A stretch of DNA of 64,000 bases from G963923945 sp965199175 (GCA_965199175.1 OZ240684.1:1674001-1738000), one strand, 5' to 3'. Positions 35,828 to 45,900 are shown, numbered from the stretch's first letter. The notes: generated by a model from the letters alone, not told the origin. Numbers and translations: made by a program.

Positions 35828-36856
35828 ATGACAGCTGCATCATCTCTTAAAACCACCCCGTCATCGATACCCGAACCGAACCTCGATACTCAGCAAGAAG
35901 ATATTGCGGCATTCCGGGGCCGGATTTACGGATCTATTACTGAAACCATTGGAGCAACACCGTTGGTCCGGCTGGAAAGATTTGCTGATGAGAATCAATG
36001 TCAGGCTGAAATCCTGGCAAAGCTGGAATTTTTCAACCCCCTTTCTTCGGTTAAAGACCGGATTGGTCTTGCGATGATTGAGGATGCCGAACGCTCTGGC
36101 CGTCTCAAGCCTGGTGGTGTGATCATCGAGCCAACATCAGGCAATACCGGGATTGCTCTTGCCTTTGTGTGCGCCTCCCGAGGCTATCGCCTCATTTTGA
36201 CAATGCCGGAGAGCATGTCCCTTGAACGCCGTAAAATGTTGCGTCTTCTGGGGGCGGAACTTGAACTCACCGAAAAAGCGCGCGGTATGCCCGGTGCCAT
36301 CGAGAAAGCTGAAAAACTGCAAGCCAGCATTCCCGGGGCACTGATTCTACAGCAATTTGAAAACCCTTCTAACCCGGCCATCCATGTTGAAACGACAGCA
36401 ACAGAAATCTGGCGGGACTGTGGAGGCTCTCTGGATATCGTGGTTGGTGGTATCGGAACCGGCGGGACCCTGACCGGTATTGCCCGGGCATTACGGCCTC
36501 GTCTCAAGACACTTAAAATTGTCGCTGTTGAACCAGAAGATTCACCCGTACTCTCCGGCGGGCCGCCGGGACCACATAAAATTCAGGGGATCGGAGCAGG
36601 CTTCATCCCAGGCAATGCCGATGTCTCAATGATGGATGAAATCATCCGTATTGGCAATGAAACCGCATTTTCCACTGCCCGGGGTCTTGCCAAAACCGAA
36701 GGGCTGCCGGTGGGTATTTCTTCAGGGGCCGTGCTTGCTGCTGCTTTGGAAATCGGCAAACGCTCAGAAATGGCCGGGAAAAGAATCGTGACCATCATTG
36801 CATCCTCAGCCGAACGCTATCTCTCCACTGATTTGTTCGAGGGCCTCGAGACCTGA
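35828..36856 (+). CDS. cysK: Cysteine synthase A
   Basis: 342 residues from ATG 35828, chosen for the ACAGGAG site 8 bases upstream; ATG 35810 is in frame. It has the PLP lysine in FNPLSSVKDRIGLAMI, the substrate loop EPTSGNTGIALAF, and the phosphate loop GIGTGGTLTGIAR, plus PHKIQGIGAGFIP. It joins O-acetylserine and sulfide to make cysteine. The protein ends in YLSTDLFEGL, like CysK. An N-terminal 30-residue extension is present. Confidence 0.95.
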   Translation: MTAASSLKTTPSSIPEPNLDTQQEDIAAFRGRIYGSITETIGATPLVRLERFADENQCQAEILAKLEFFNPLSSVKDRIGLAMIEDAERSGRLKPGGVIIEPTSGNTGIALAFVCASRGYRLILTMPESMSLERRKMLRLLGAELELTEKARGMPGAIEKAEKLQASIPGALILQQFENPSNPAIHVETTATEIWRDCGGSLDIVVGGIGTGGTLTGIARALRPRLKTLKIVAVEPEDSPVLSGGPPGPHKIQGIGAGFIPGNADVSMMDEIIRIGNETAFSTARGLAKTEGLPVGISSGAVLAAALEIGKRSEMAGKRIVTIIASSAERYLSTDLFEGLET

Positions 36857-36941
36857 CCACAGCCTGCGCCTCAGCAACCGGTCAATCAAGAACTGAGAAA
36901 CGGGAATCGCAATCAAGCCAAAACATGGTAGAATATGCGAC

Positions 36942-37781
36942 ATGCCCCCCCCTGCCGATACCTCAGCCTCTTGTGATTTCAGGACATTCGACGAAAGCCA
37001 GTTACGCCGTTATGCCCGCCATATTGTTTTAAGCGAAGTCGGCGGGGCAGGTCAGGCACAGTTACTTAATTCCCGGGTTCTGGTCATCGGGGCAGGGGGT
37101 CTGGGGACCCCTCTGATTTTTTATCTCGCCGCAGCCGGCGTTGGAGTCATCGGCGTCTGTGATGATGACCAGGTCGATGACAGCAATCTGCAACGCCAGG
37201 TTATTCATCGCCTGCAAGATATCGGTCACCCGAAAGTCGAGAGTGCTGAGCGGGCAGTTGCTGAACTCAACCCTGATGTTACAGTCGAATGTATTCCTGA
37301 GCGTCTGACCGCCGCCAATGCTCTCTCCATCATCAAACGCTACGATATCATTGCTGATGGATCAGATAATTTTGCGACCCGCTATCTGATCAATGATGCG
37401 TGTTACCTGGCTGAAAAAATTCTGGTTTCGGCTGCTATTTTGCGTTTTGATGCCCAGATTTCTACGTTCAAACCCCATCGAGGGACCAAACATCCTTGTT
37501 ATCGCTGCATCTTTCCGGATTCACCACCCGCCGGCTTAATTCCCAGCTGTGCGGAGGGAGGTGTTCTTGGCGCAGTAGCCGGAGTCGCCGGGTCCCTGCA
37601 GGCGACCGAAGTCCTGAAAGAATTGCTGACAATCGGTGATAGTTTATCAGGACGGCTTCTGATTTATGATGCCCTTTGCGCCCGGATTGAGACAGTCACG
37701 ATCCCCAAAAATCCCGGCTGCCCTCTTTGCGGCACCAACCCAACCATCCTTGACCTTTCCACCCATGCAACACCGCAATGA
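36942..37781 (+). CDS. ThiF/MoeB/HesA-family adenylyltransferase
   Basis: 279 residues. Begins FDESQLRRYARHIVLSEVGGAGQAQLLNSRVLVIGAGGLGTPLIFYLAAAG, with the nucleotide-binding GAGGLG. It then has DDSNLQRQVIHR, DGSDNFATRYLINDAC and two zinc-binding CxxC pairs, CYRC and CPLC. It adenylates the C-terminus of a ubiquitin-like sulfur carrier (MoaD or ThiS type). Which carrier is used cannot be told; MoeB is the most usual annotation. It lies after cysK and before a DsrE-like gene, pointing to sulfur transfer. Confidence 0.92.
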   Translation: MPPPADTSASCDFRTFDESQLRRYARHIVLSEVGGAGQAQLLNSRVLVIGAGGLGTPLIFYLAAAGVGVIGVCDDDQVDDSNLQRQVIHRLQDIGHPKVESAERAVAELNPDVTVECIPERLTAANALSIIKRYDIIADGSDNFATRYLINDACYLAEKILVSAAILRFDAQISTFKPHRGTKHPCYRCIFPDSPPAGLIPSCAEGGVLGAVAGVAGSLQATEVLKELLTIGDSLSGRLLIYDALCARIETVTIPKNPGCPLCGTNPTILDLSTHATPQ

Positions 37782-37811
37782 ATAAAACAATCGCACAGAT
37801 GAGATCTTTCA

Positions 37812-38237
37812 ATGAATCACTCTCTCTTATGTCTGATTATCCAATCGGGGCGGTTCCGCAAAGTCCACTACGCCTTGACTCTGGCCAGTGCGGCAGTCGC
37901 CGTCAACCGTCCGACCCTGGTGTTTTTTACGTTGGCTGCCTGTCATGCTGTGACCCAAACCGCCGAAGGCACACCAGGATGGCACAACCTGGAGGGTGAA
38001 GGCACCAACTCAGCGATCATGCTTGATACCGATTATGGTCACAAGATGATTGGCCGCTTTGAGGACTTGCTCACAGCCTGCCGTGATCTTGGGGTAACCA
38101 TGATGATCTGCGATATGGGTTTGCAAGCCGAGGGCCTCAGCCGGGCTGACCTGCGCCAGGACATCCCGATTAAAAACGGCGGATTAGCAACTCTGTTTCA
38201 CCAGGCCGGATCAACCGGGCAAATTGTCATGATCTAG
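37812..38237 (+). CDS. DsrE/DsrF-like family protein
   Basis: 141 residues, a Rossmann-like small protein: CLIIQSGRFRKVHYALTLASAAVAVNRPTLVFFTLAACHAV, FEDLLTACRDLGVTMMICDMGLQAEGL and a C-terminal GGLATLFHQAG. This is the DsrE-like fold of sulfur-relay and related proteins. The cysteine at about 44 (AACHAV) and the one near MMICDMG are candidate sulfur carriers. It lies 30 bp after the ThiF/MoeB gene, so they are probably coexpressed. Confidence 0.8.
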   Translation: MNHSLLCLIIQSGRFRKVHYALTLASAAVAVNRPTLVFFTLAACHAVTQTAEGTPGWHNLEGEGTNSAIMLDTDYGHKMIGRFEDLLTACRDLGVTMMICDMGLQAEGLSRADLRQDIPIKNGGLATLFHQAGSTGQIVMI

Positions 38238-38413
38238 TGGCGATCTGGTCATCATCTCTTTCTTTTGCCGTTCATATCCTTCTTTTACCATTACGACCCT
38301 GGGGCCATCAGCCGGACACTCCCAAAATCTTCAGGAAAACTCTGCCCCGGAATACATGCAAGAACAGAGCAAAGAACAGGCACCGAAAACCATTGATACT
38401 CCGGGACCAACGG

Positions 38414-39427
38414 CTAAAACATAGTTTCAGCCACCCGGTCTGGCGGCGCATGACCATCAATGAATGTCTTGATATTGATGATCACTTTTTCCCCCATATC
38501 AATGCGCCCCTCCAGGGTTGCCGAACCCATATGAGGCAACAAAATCACATTATCCAATTCCATCAATTTGGGATTAACCGAAGGCTCATTCTCGAATACA
38601 TCCAGGCCAGCCCCCGAAATAGCCTTGGTTTTCAGCATACGGGTCAAAGCATTTTCATCAATCACTTCACCCCGGGCCGTGTTGATAATATAGCAATGGG
38701 ATGGCAACAGTTTTAATCGGCGCGCTGAGAGTAAATGAAAAGTTGCCGGCGTGTGTGGACAATTCACACTGATGATATCCATACGGGCCAGCATCTGATC
38801 CAGGCTATCCCAATATGTCGCCTGCAATTCCTTTTCCAGCCTGGCTGAAACCCGGCGTCGATTATGGTAATGGATCGACAAGCCATAGCCCCGGGCGCGC
38901 CGGGCGACCGCCGAGCCAATATGCCCCATACCGATAATGCCCAGACGTTTCCCCCAAATGCGGCTTCCCAGCATAGATGTCGGGCTCCAGCCGGTCCATT
39001 CTCCCGAACGCACCAATTTCTCGCCTTCAACCAAACGCCGTGGCAAAGCAAGCAAAAGAGCCATCGTCATATCAGCAGTATCCTCAGTCAAAACACCAGG
39101 AGTGTTGGTGACGATGATTCCCCGGTTGCGGGCAGTTGAAAGATCAATATGATCAACCCCGGTGCCAAAATTGGCAACCATCTGCAACTTTTCACCGGCC
39201 TGTGATAAGATTCGTGAGTCGATACGATCATTGACAGTCGGAACCAGAATATGGGCTTCCTTAACAGCAGCAACCAACTCGTCTTGCGTCATTTTGCGGT
39301 CATGCGTATTGAGGCGGGCATCAAACAATTCGGTCATACGCGCCTCAACAACGTCCGGTAATTTACGTGTCACAATGACGACAGGATTTTTAATGCTTTT
39401 TTTTCTGGCCATGTCCTCTCTCACCAT
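38414..39427 (-). CDS. 2-hydroxyacid dehydrogenase (glyoxylate/glycerate type)
   Basis: 337 residues. NAD(P)-binding LGIIGMGHIGSAVARRARG, catalytic arginine in TARGEVIDENAL, glutamate in DVFENEPSVN and histidine in LLPHMGSAT are all present. The family reduces glyoxylate or hydroxypyruvate or oxidises D-glycerate. The exact substrate is uncertain. Starts at ATG 39427 (AAGGA upstream) and ATG 39412 (GAGAGG upstream) are both good. It converges with the DsrE-like gene across an empty 176-bp spacer. Confidence 0.9.
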   Translation of the reverse strand: MVREDMARKKSIKNPVVIVTRKLPDVVEARMTELFDARLNTHDRKMTQDELVAAVKEAHILVPTVNDRIDSRILSQAGEKLQMVANFGTGVDHIDLSTARNRGIIVTNTPGVLTEDTADMTMALLLALPRRLVEGEKLVRSGEWTGWSPTSMLGSRIWGKRLGIIGMGHIGSAVARRARGYGLSIHYHNRRRVSARLEKELQATYWDSLDQMLARMDIISVNCPHTPATFHLLSARRLKLLPSHCYIINTARGEVIDENALTRMLKTKAISGAGLDVFENEPSVNPKLMELDNVILLPHMGSATLEGRIDMGEKVIINIKTFIDGHAPPDRVAETMF

Positions 39428-39440
39428 ATTCCTTTTTAAG

Positions 39441-39485
39441 TATGTTCAAACTCAGCATATTCAAACTCAGTGTATTCAAACTCGA
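39441..39485. repeat. 15-bp tandem repeats before the SH3 gene
   Basis: Three units (39441-39455, 39456-39470, 39471-39485) share TTCAAACTC at the same phase, and a fourth partial copy (GTTCAAACC) follows. They sit between the divergent dehydrogenase and SH3 genes. Confidence 0.85.
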
Positions 39486-39546
39486 GACGTTCAAACCTTT
39501 TTTTAAAGATCAACAAACACGCGATGGCTTCATACGCCGCAATGAT

Positions 39547-40101
39547 ATGTCCTTCTTTTCCCAAAATTGCCGCTCATCTTCCTGCCAGGATCATCTGGCC
39601 TTGTCCGGATTTTGCCATTTCCGGGCTGGATTTGTGATCATCATATTGATTGGGCTGTTCTTTACATTTCCTGCAACGGCTCAAACCAATGCCGATATTG
39701 TACCACGCTTTGCCAGCCTGCGCGCCAATGAAGTTAATTTACGCACCGGACCCGGCGTGCGTTACCCGATTATCTGGAAATATCTGCGCCAGGGTCTCCC
39801 GGTTGAAATTACCGCCGAGTTCGAACATTGGCGCCGGATCCGTGATTGGCAGGGAGAAGAAGGATGGGTTCATCGAAGCATGCTCAGCGGTCAACGCACA
39901 TTGATCATCACCGATCAAACCCGTGACTTACGCCACCAACCCCGTGCTGATGCTCCGGTGATTGCACGACTCTCTCCCGGCGTTTCCGGAACGATTAACC
40001 GTTGCGAAAACATGTGGTGTTCCATTGAATCTTCTGGTCACGAAGGTTGGCTGCGGCGCGATGAATTCTGGGGAATTTATTTTGATGAAACCATTGAATA
40101 A
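39547..40101 (+). CDS. Secreted SH3-domain protein
   Basis: 184 residues from ATG 39547. A hydrophobic stretch GFVIIILIGLFFTFPATAQT (about residues 28-47) is a signal peptide with cleavage after PATAQ. Two bacterial SH3-like repeats follow: LRANEVNLRTGPGVRYPIIWKYLRQGLPVEI and LRHQPRADAPVIARLSPGVSGTI. Such periplasmic proteins often bind peptidoglycan. The frame extends upstream to 39442 through repeat DNA; this part is not credible as protein. Confidence 0.8.
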   Translation: MSFFSQNCRSSSCQDHLALSGFCHFRAGFVIIILIGLFFTFPATAQTNADIVPRFASLRANEVNLRTGPGVRYPIIWKYLRQGLPVEITAEFEHWRRIRDWQGEEGWVHRSMLSGQRTLIITDQTRDLRHQPRADAPVIARLSPGVSGTINRCENMWCSIESSGHEGWLRRDEFWGIYFDETIE

Positions 40102-40149
40102 GTTGATATCCGCTTAATCAGTCAACCACCAGACAGGCTTTTTTGATCT

Positions 40150-41550
40150 TCAATCCCCGGTCAAAATACGATCCACCAGCTGACGCACCGTCGGGACAAA
40201 CCCGTTGGAGTAAAAGGGATCTTTATGGAATCGATATGCCCCGTGGCCAGCAAACATCAATTCTTTTTCAACCTCAGCCCCTTCATGACAAACCGCCTGG
40301 AGAGTTTTTTGAATGCAAAAGGAACGCGGATCGGCTTTACGGCCGGTGCTCCCGCTTTCATTCTGACTCCAGTTGGAAAATTGGCAGGCCGATAAACAAC
40401 CCATGCAATCAATCTGATCCCGGCGTATTTTTTCGGCACGCTCAGAGCTGACGAAAATGAGAGTCTGGTCCGGGGTCCGAAGTGCCCGGCTATGCCCTTC
40501 GGCAACCCAGGCCCGCGCCCGCACAGCATCTGAAGAAGCAAGATAATACGGTTTCGAACGCGGACCCAGCTCGAACGGAGTGTCCAGTTCACCAACCGGA
40601 TCAACAGCATAGGGAATTTGACGCTGAGAACGCTCCTCAAGGTCACGGAGAAAATCATTTTTGACCGCTGAAGAATAAAAACCAGTCGGGCTAAAACGAT
40701 GCAAAAGAATATCACCTTCTTTCAGCTCCAAAAGCCGCTGTTTCCATTGCTCCGGAATAGGGCTCTCCCGGGTCAATAAGGGGCGGGTGCCGAACTGAAA
40801 TGCTATCGGCCCCAATTCAGGATTATCAATCCAGTCTTCCCATTCACGCAAATACCAAACCCCACCAGCCATAATAATCGGCTTTTCTCCCAACCCAAAA
40901 TCCCGCATCAGAGAACGCAACGCACATACCCGTGCATACGGAGGTTCAGGGCTTTGAGGGTCCTCACTATTCGAAAGACCATTATGACCCCCGGCCAACC
41001 ACGGATCTTCGTACACCACCGCACCCAAATATTCGCAAAATTTATGATATGCCCGTTTCCACAAGGCCCGAAAAGCCCGGGCCGAAGACACGATAGGGTA
41101 ATAGTAAACCCCATGACCGGCACAAATCTGGCCCAGGCGATACGGCATCCCGGCCCCACAGGTAACCCCATGAATTAAATCACGGGCACTCTCTAAAACC
41201 CGCTTGAGGATCTCTTCTGCCCCGCCCATTTCCCAGAGGATATTCATATGTAAGCGACCATGACCACCGGCCACGTCATGAGCTGTCTGTGCCTGTTCCA
41301 CCGCACCACGTACAGCATATTTGATCAGTTCCCAATGACGCTCACGCCGTGTACGCCCCTGATAAATTTGGGGAATAATGCGGCCTTCTTCATCATGGCT
41401 ATCGGCATTGACACCAGAAAAAGTCCCGACACCGCCGCTGGCTGCCCAGGTGCCGGAACTGATTCCATTGGTGATCGAAATACCTTTCCCCCCCTCAATC
41501 AAAGGGAGGACTTCTCGTCCCGAAATCAGAATTGGATTCAATGCTTTCAC
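40150..41550 (-). CDS. Nitronate monooxygenase-family FMN oxidoreductase
   Basis: 466 residues. TIM-barrel with GMPYRLGQICAGHGVYYYPIVSSARAFRALWKRA, KPIIMAGGVWYLREWEDW and GPIAFQFGTRPLLT, the NMO/2-nitropropane dioxygenase pattern. A C-terminal extension has cysteines in CMGCLSACQFSNW and FCIQKTLQAVCHEG that may bind a metal or cluster. Members of this longer alphaproteobacterial type are uncharacterised; actual substrate unknown. Confidence 0.82.
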   Translation of the reverse strand: MKALNPILISGREVLPLIEGGKGISITNGISSGTWAASGGVGTFSGVNADSHDEEGRIIPQIYQGRTRRERHWELIKYAVRGAVEQAQTAHDVAGGHGRLHMNILWEMGGAEEILKRVLESARDLIHGVTCGAGMPYRLGQICAGHGVYYYPIVSSARAFRALWKRAYHKFCEYLGAVVYEDPWLAGGHNGLSNSEDPQSPEPPYARVCALRSLMRDFGLGEKPIIMAGGVWYLREWEDWIDNPELGPIAFQFGTRPLLTRESPIPEQWKQRLLELKEGDILLHRFSPTGFYSSAVKNDFLRDLEERSQRQIPYAVDPVGELDTPFELGPRSKPYYLASSDAVRARAWVAEGHSRALRTPDQTLIFVSSERAEKIRRDQIDCMGCLSACQFSNWSQNESGSTGRKADPRSFCIQKTLQAVCHEGAEVEKELMFAGHGAYRFHKDPFYSNGFVPTVRQLVDRILTGD

Positions 41551-41634
41551 AATTCTTCCTCTCCAACCGGGAAATGAGACACCGGGCAGAATACCGGGCA
41601 GAATAAAGAGCCAGAGTCCAATACCTTGCTCACC

Positions 41635-43755
41635 TTAAGTGACTTCAGCCCCGGTTTCCTGATCAACCGCCCGCATGCTGAGCTTAATTTTTCCCCGATC
41701 ATCAATGCTCAAAACCTTCACCTTGACCTGATCACCTTCACGAACCACATCGGTTGTCTGATTGACCCGCCCCTGGGTCAGTTCACTGATATGCACCAAG
41801 CCATCCCGTGGTCCCAGAAAATTCACAAATGCCCCAAAATCTAAGGTTTTAACAACTTTACCGTTGTAAATTCGTCCAACTTCCGGTTCTGCTGTAATCC
41901 CTTCGATCCGCGAAAGCGCAATTTCAATCGATTTCGGGTCAACCGCCGCTACCTTGATCAAACCATCATCCTCAATATCAATACGTGCACCCGATATTTC
42001 ACAAATTTCTCGAATAACCTTGCCACCAGCACCAATGACATCACGTATTTTATCCTTGGAAATCTGAATAGTTTCTATACGTGGTGCATTTCCGCTGACC
42101 TCTTCCCGGGCCGATGACATAACCTTAGCCATCTCACCCAGGATATGAAGGCGACCTTCATGAGCCTGCCGAAGCGCAACATCCATAATCTCCCGGGTAA
42201 TCGAGGTGATCTTAATATCCATCTGCAAAGATGTAATACCTTGCGCACTTCCGGCTACTTTGAAGTCCATATCACCAAGATGATCTTCATCACCGATGAT
42301 ATCCGATAAAACTGCGAAGCGATCTCCTTCTTTGATCAGCCCCATCGCAATACCAGCCACCGGACGCTGAAGCGGAACACCAGCATCCATCATCGACAAA
42401 GACGCCCCACATACCGAAGCCATCGAAGATGAACCATTGGATTCTGTAATCTCTGAAACCACCCGAATTGTGTAGGGAAAATCATCATGCGATGGCATCA
42501 AGGCGCGCAAAGATCGCCAGGCCAGCTTACCGTGACCTATTTCCCGACGACCTGTAAAACCAAACCGACCAGCTTCGCCGACCGAATATGGTGGAAAATT
42601 ATAATGGAGCATGAAATTTTCCCGGCGCTCACCAGCCAAAGCATCAATGATTTGCTCATCCTGACCCGTGCCCAACGTAGTCACAACAAGAGCCTGGGTT
42701 TCCCCGCGGGTGAATAAAGCACTGCCATGTGTGCGCGGCAAAACCCCGGTCTCACAGGCAATGGGACGTACCGTTTGGGTGTCACGGCCATCAATCCGCC
42801 GACCAGTTTCGAGAACCGCATCACGCACAATATTTTTTTCCAAAGTCTTCAGAGAACGGTGAGCAAGGCTGTGTGTTTTTTCATGTTCATCAACCGGCTG
42901 GCCTTCCACCAGGGCATCCAATACACTCTGTTTAGCGGCTGCGACTTTTTCCTGACGCGATGACTTGACAGTTTCCTGGTACGCCTCATGAAGAGAATCC
43001 TGAGCCAAAGATGCAACCTTATCGGCAATCGCGTCATGCCCATCAACTGGCGGGGGTAAATCGCGGGGCGGCCTGGCACAGGTTTCTGCCATCGAAACGA
43101 TGGCCTCAATCACCGGCTGTATCTGATCATGGCCAAAATCGATCGCCCCAAGCATACTCTCTTCACTCAACTCGCGGGCCTGGGACTCCACCATCAAGAC
43201 TCCCTCGCTTGTCCCGGCCAGGACCAGATCAAGAGTCGATTTCTCCATATCATCCAGAACCGGATTGAGAACATAGCGACCATCAATATACCCAACCCGG
43301 CAAGCCCCAATCGGACCAAGAAAAGGAAGCCCGGATAACGTCAATGCCGCCGAAGCACCAATCATCGCGCATATATCAGGATCATGCTGCATATCATGGG
43401 AGAGAACCGTGCAGATAACCTGGGTATCACAGGTATAATCCGGGTGAAATAAGGGGCGAATCGGACGATCAATCAAACGCGAGACCAGAGTTTCGTTCTC
43501 ACTGGGCCGACCCTCGCGCTTGAAAAAACCACCGGGAATTTTGCCGGCAGCATATGTCTTTTCCACGTAATGAACCGTAAGAGGAAAAAAATCCACCCCC
43601 GGGCGCGGGGTTTTTTCCCCGACCACACTACATAAAACAACACTATCACCCAGGCTCGCCAGAACCGCCGAGTCAGCCTGACGAGCAATACGTCCTGTCT
43701 CCAGTTTCAAAACTGTATCGCCCCAGGCAAGCTCCTTACGGGTTACATCAAACAT
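41635..43755 (-). CDS. pnp: Polyribonucleotide nucleotidyltransferase (PNPase)
   Basis: 706 residues with two RNase PH-like domains (start FDVTRKELAWGDTVLKLETGRIARQADSAV; second near RPIACETGVLPRTHGSALFTRGETQALVVTTLG). Then come KH (GAGGKVIREICEISGARIDI) and S1 (GRIYNGKVVKTLDFGAFVNFLGPRDGLVHISEL) domains. It degrades RNA 3' to 5' with phosphate in the degradosome. rpsO is upstream in the usual order, but the spacer is 547 bp. Confidence 0.97.
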   Translation of the reverse strand: MFDVTRKELAWGDTVLKLETGRIARQADSAVLASLGDSVVLCSVVGEKTPRPGVDFFPLTVHYVEKTYAAGKIPGGFFKREGRPSENETLVSRLIDRPIRPLFHPDYTCDTQVICTVLSHDMQHDPDICAMIGASAALTLSGLPFLGPIGACRVGYIDGRYVLNPVLDDMEKSTLDLVLAGTSEGVLMVESQARELSEESMLGAIDFGHDQIQPVIEAIVSMAETCARPPRDLPPPVDGHDAIADKVASLAQDSLHEAYQETVKSSRQEKVAAAKQSVLDALVEGQPVDEHEKTHSLAHRSLKTLEKNIVRDAVLETGRRIDGRDTQTVRPIACETGVLPRTHGSALFTRGETQALVVTTLGTGQDEQIIDALAGERRENFMLHYNFPPYSVGEAGRFGFTGRREIGHGKLAWRSLRALMPSHDDFPYTIRVVSEITESNGSSSMASVCGASLSMMDAGVPLQRPVAGIAMGLIKEGDRFAVLSDIIGDEDHLGDMDFKVAGSAQGITSLQMDIKITSITREIMDVALRQAHEGRLHILGEMAKVMSSAREEVSGNAPRIETIQISKDKIRDVIGAGGKVIREICEISGARIDIEDDGLIKVAAVDPKSIEIALSRIEGITAEPEVGRIYNGKVVKTLDFGAFVNFLGPRDGLVHISELTQGRVNQTTDVVREGDQVKVKVLSIDDRGKIKLSMRAVDQETGAEVT

Positions 43756-44302
43756 TATATAATTCCATCCTCTCGTTTAATCCTCGTTGTATCTTTTATA
43801 TGTTGTATCTTTTATCTTCAGTGTATCCTCAGTGATTCCTGAATCATCATCGCTCATGCTGTTTTTATCACTGTGTCTTTTTTTATCACTGTGTCTTTTT
43901 TTATCACTGTGTTCTTCACCGTATCACGTACAATCACATCACCTACAACCACCCATCAGGAACACGCGCCCCAAATCGTGACAATCCCGCTCTATATTTT
44001 GCTTCTGCATATTATTGCTTCTGCATATTATTGAGTTATCCCATGAATTGCGGATATCGTTTTGCCAAAAACAGGATCAATGACCGGCAAAAGTGATTGT
44101 CGGAAACAGGTGACCACTCAAAACACCCAACAGGTTGAACGTCACGTCAAACAGACTTTCAGGATATGACACACAGAATAACGGGATGACACAAACCATA
44201 TTCCCTACCCGGGGCTTCGATTCCTTCTCCGGTCCAGGGAACACTATCAGAACACCATTATTGCGGGAACAATACCCTGAAACGTCCCGGTCCTGAAAAA
44301 TG
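43756..44302. other. Long pnp-rpsO spacer made of short tandem duplications
   Basis: No gene is seen. A 16-bp unit is repeated at 43786-43801/43802-43817, an 18-bp unit (TGTCTTTTTTTATCACTG) at 43874-43891 and 43892-43909 with a partial copy from 43860, and a 16-bp unit (GCTTCTGCATATTATT) at 44001-44016/44017-44032. The pnp-rpsO leader usually carries RNase III or PNPase autoregulation signals, but no clear hairpin was identified. Confidence 0.7.
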
Positions 44303-44572
44303 TCAACGACGTAGCCCCAGGCTTTTGATCAGTTTTTCGTAACGCGCCTGGTTCTTGCCTTTCACATAATCAAGTAAACGCCGCCGCCGCCCGACCATAG
44401 CCAGAAGGCCCCGCCGGGAGTGATGATCTTTTTTATTGTCGTTGAGATGATCAGTCAGGTTGCGGATCCGCTCACTCAGGATCGCAACCTGAATTTCAGA
44501 AGATCCGGTATCTCCACGGGTCAAACCATATTCACGAATCAATGCCTGCTTGCGTTCGGCTGTTATCGACAT
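44303..44572 (-). CDS. rpsO: 30S ribosomal protein S15
   Basis: 89 residues from ATG 44572, the canonical S15 length: SITAERKQALIREYGLTRGDTGSSEIQVAILSERI and the LTDHLNDNKKDHHSRRGLLAMVGRRRRLLDYVK block. The longer frame adds two Met codons (TTG 44578, ATG 44575). It binds 16S rRNA early in 30S assembly. Confidence 0.97.
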   Translation of the reverse strand: MSITAERKQALIREYGLTRGDTGSSEIQVAILSERIRNLTDHLNDNKKDHHSRRGLLAMVGRRRRLLDYVKGKNQARYEKLIKSLGLRR

Positions 44573-44641
44573 CATCAAACCTCTTTCTCTTTAAAATACC
44601 CCTGATTAAAACACGGAAGCCCTGAAAACACAAAAGCCCCA

Positions 44642-45900
44642 TTATTGCATGGGACCAACATGAAAGACCCGTACAGGACGCAAAACCCCCTGGGTAACAT
44701 GAGCCAACGCCACCAAATGACCCTGACATGTCACCACCCTCACATTCTCAACTTCCACATCCCCGTATAATCTGTCCTTCACCAGGTTACCACCCGATTG
44801 ATCATCATGAAACATCTTATTGCGATGATCACAAAATACGTGATCATCCGGCGACCCGCTACGGGGCCGGTTATCCGAATCACAAATGGTTGAATCGCTG
44901 AAATACTGGCTTTTCGGGGACACGTCAGATTTCAGGCCCTGAATTGCGTGCATATTACCATAATCAGTGCCGTTTTCGTCAATATCATTCTGGCCTGGGT
45001 CATTGCGGCGGGTATCCTTTCGACCCGTGTCGTTTTGAGTGACCCGATTTTCCGGCCTGTGTTCAGGAACCGCTTCTCCAAAACCTGATTGGCGGGAGCG
45101 GTATGCAGCCAGACGAAACACAGCCAAACCCTGACCATTGCGCAAAAGAGCCGCCTGAGCAGACGTAACAGACACGGACGGAACATCACTCAGCACCGCC
45201 CCAACCGGTAAAAGCTGTTCTTCACCTCTCTGTCCAAGACGTTCAAATGAATCCAAAGAAATTGCCCGGCGGTATCAAACGGACCAACCCGTGTCCGGCG
45301 CAAGGCGGTAACATGGCCCAAAGTCCCCAATTTCTGTGCCAGATCACGCGCCAATGACCGGACATAACAGCCCTTTCCACAGATCAGATGAAACTGCGCA
45401 TGATCAGGGTCCGGACAACCAATCAACGCAATATGTCTGATCATCACCCGGCGTGATGTGAGCGTAACTTTCTGACCTGTGCGTGCGAGTTGATAGGCTC
45501 TGCGCCCATTGACCTTGATTGCCGAAACCCGGGGAGGAATTTGTTCAATCATCCCGATAAACGCAGCCAGATGGGTTTGGATATCGGCCATTTCTGGCCG
45601 GACATCACTGGTTTCCAGAAGCTCTCCTTGCGCATCATCACTATCCCGGGCCTCCCCCCAGCGCACCGTAAAATCATAGCTTTTAAGCCCCTCCATAATA
45701 AAAGGAACTGTCTTGGTTGCCTCTCCCAAAGCAATCGGCAAAATGCCGCTGGCAAGGGGGTCAAGAGCACCACCATGCCCGGCTTTGGCAGCATTCAAAG
45801 CACGGCGCACCCGCATAAGAGCAGCATTCGATGTCAGCCCCACCGGCTTATCAAGAACCAACCATCCATTGATACCCCGGCCATGACGACGGCGACTCAT
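44642..45900 (-). CDS. truB: tRNA pseudouridine-55 synthase, split by a frameshift
   Basis: The N-terminal part (45900 to about 45263) is a clear TruB: GWLVLDKPVGLTSNAALMRVRRAL, GGALDPLASGILPIALGEATK with catalytic Asp, RRTRVGPFDTAGQ. Its frame runs into a stop at 45190. The family's C-terminal PUA region (LDSFERLGQRGEEQLLPVGAVLSDVPSV...LRNGQ) is in another frame from 45256 to 44642. One base missing near 45259-45263 (AATTT) joins them as GQ-I-SLDSFERL. The C-terminal part also contains a roughly 100-residue Asp/Asn-rich insertion before the last strand VVTCQGHLVALAHVTQG. Core activity residues are upstream of the break. Confidence 0.85.
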
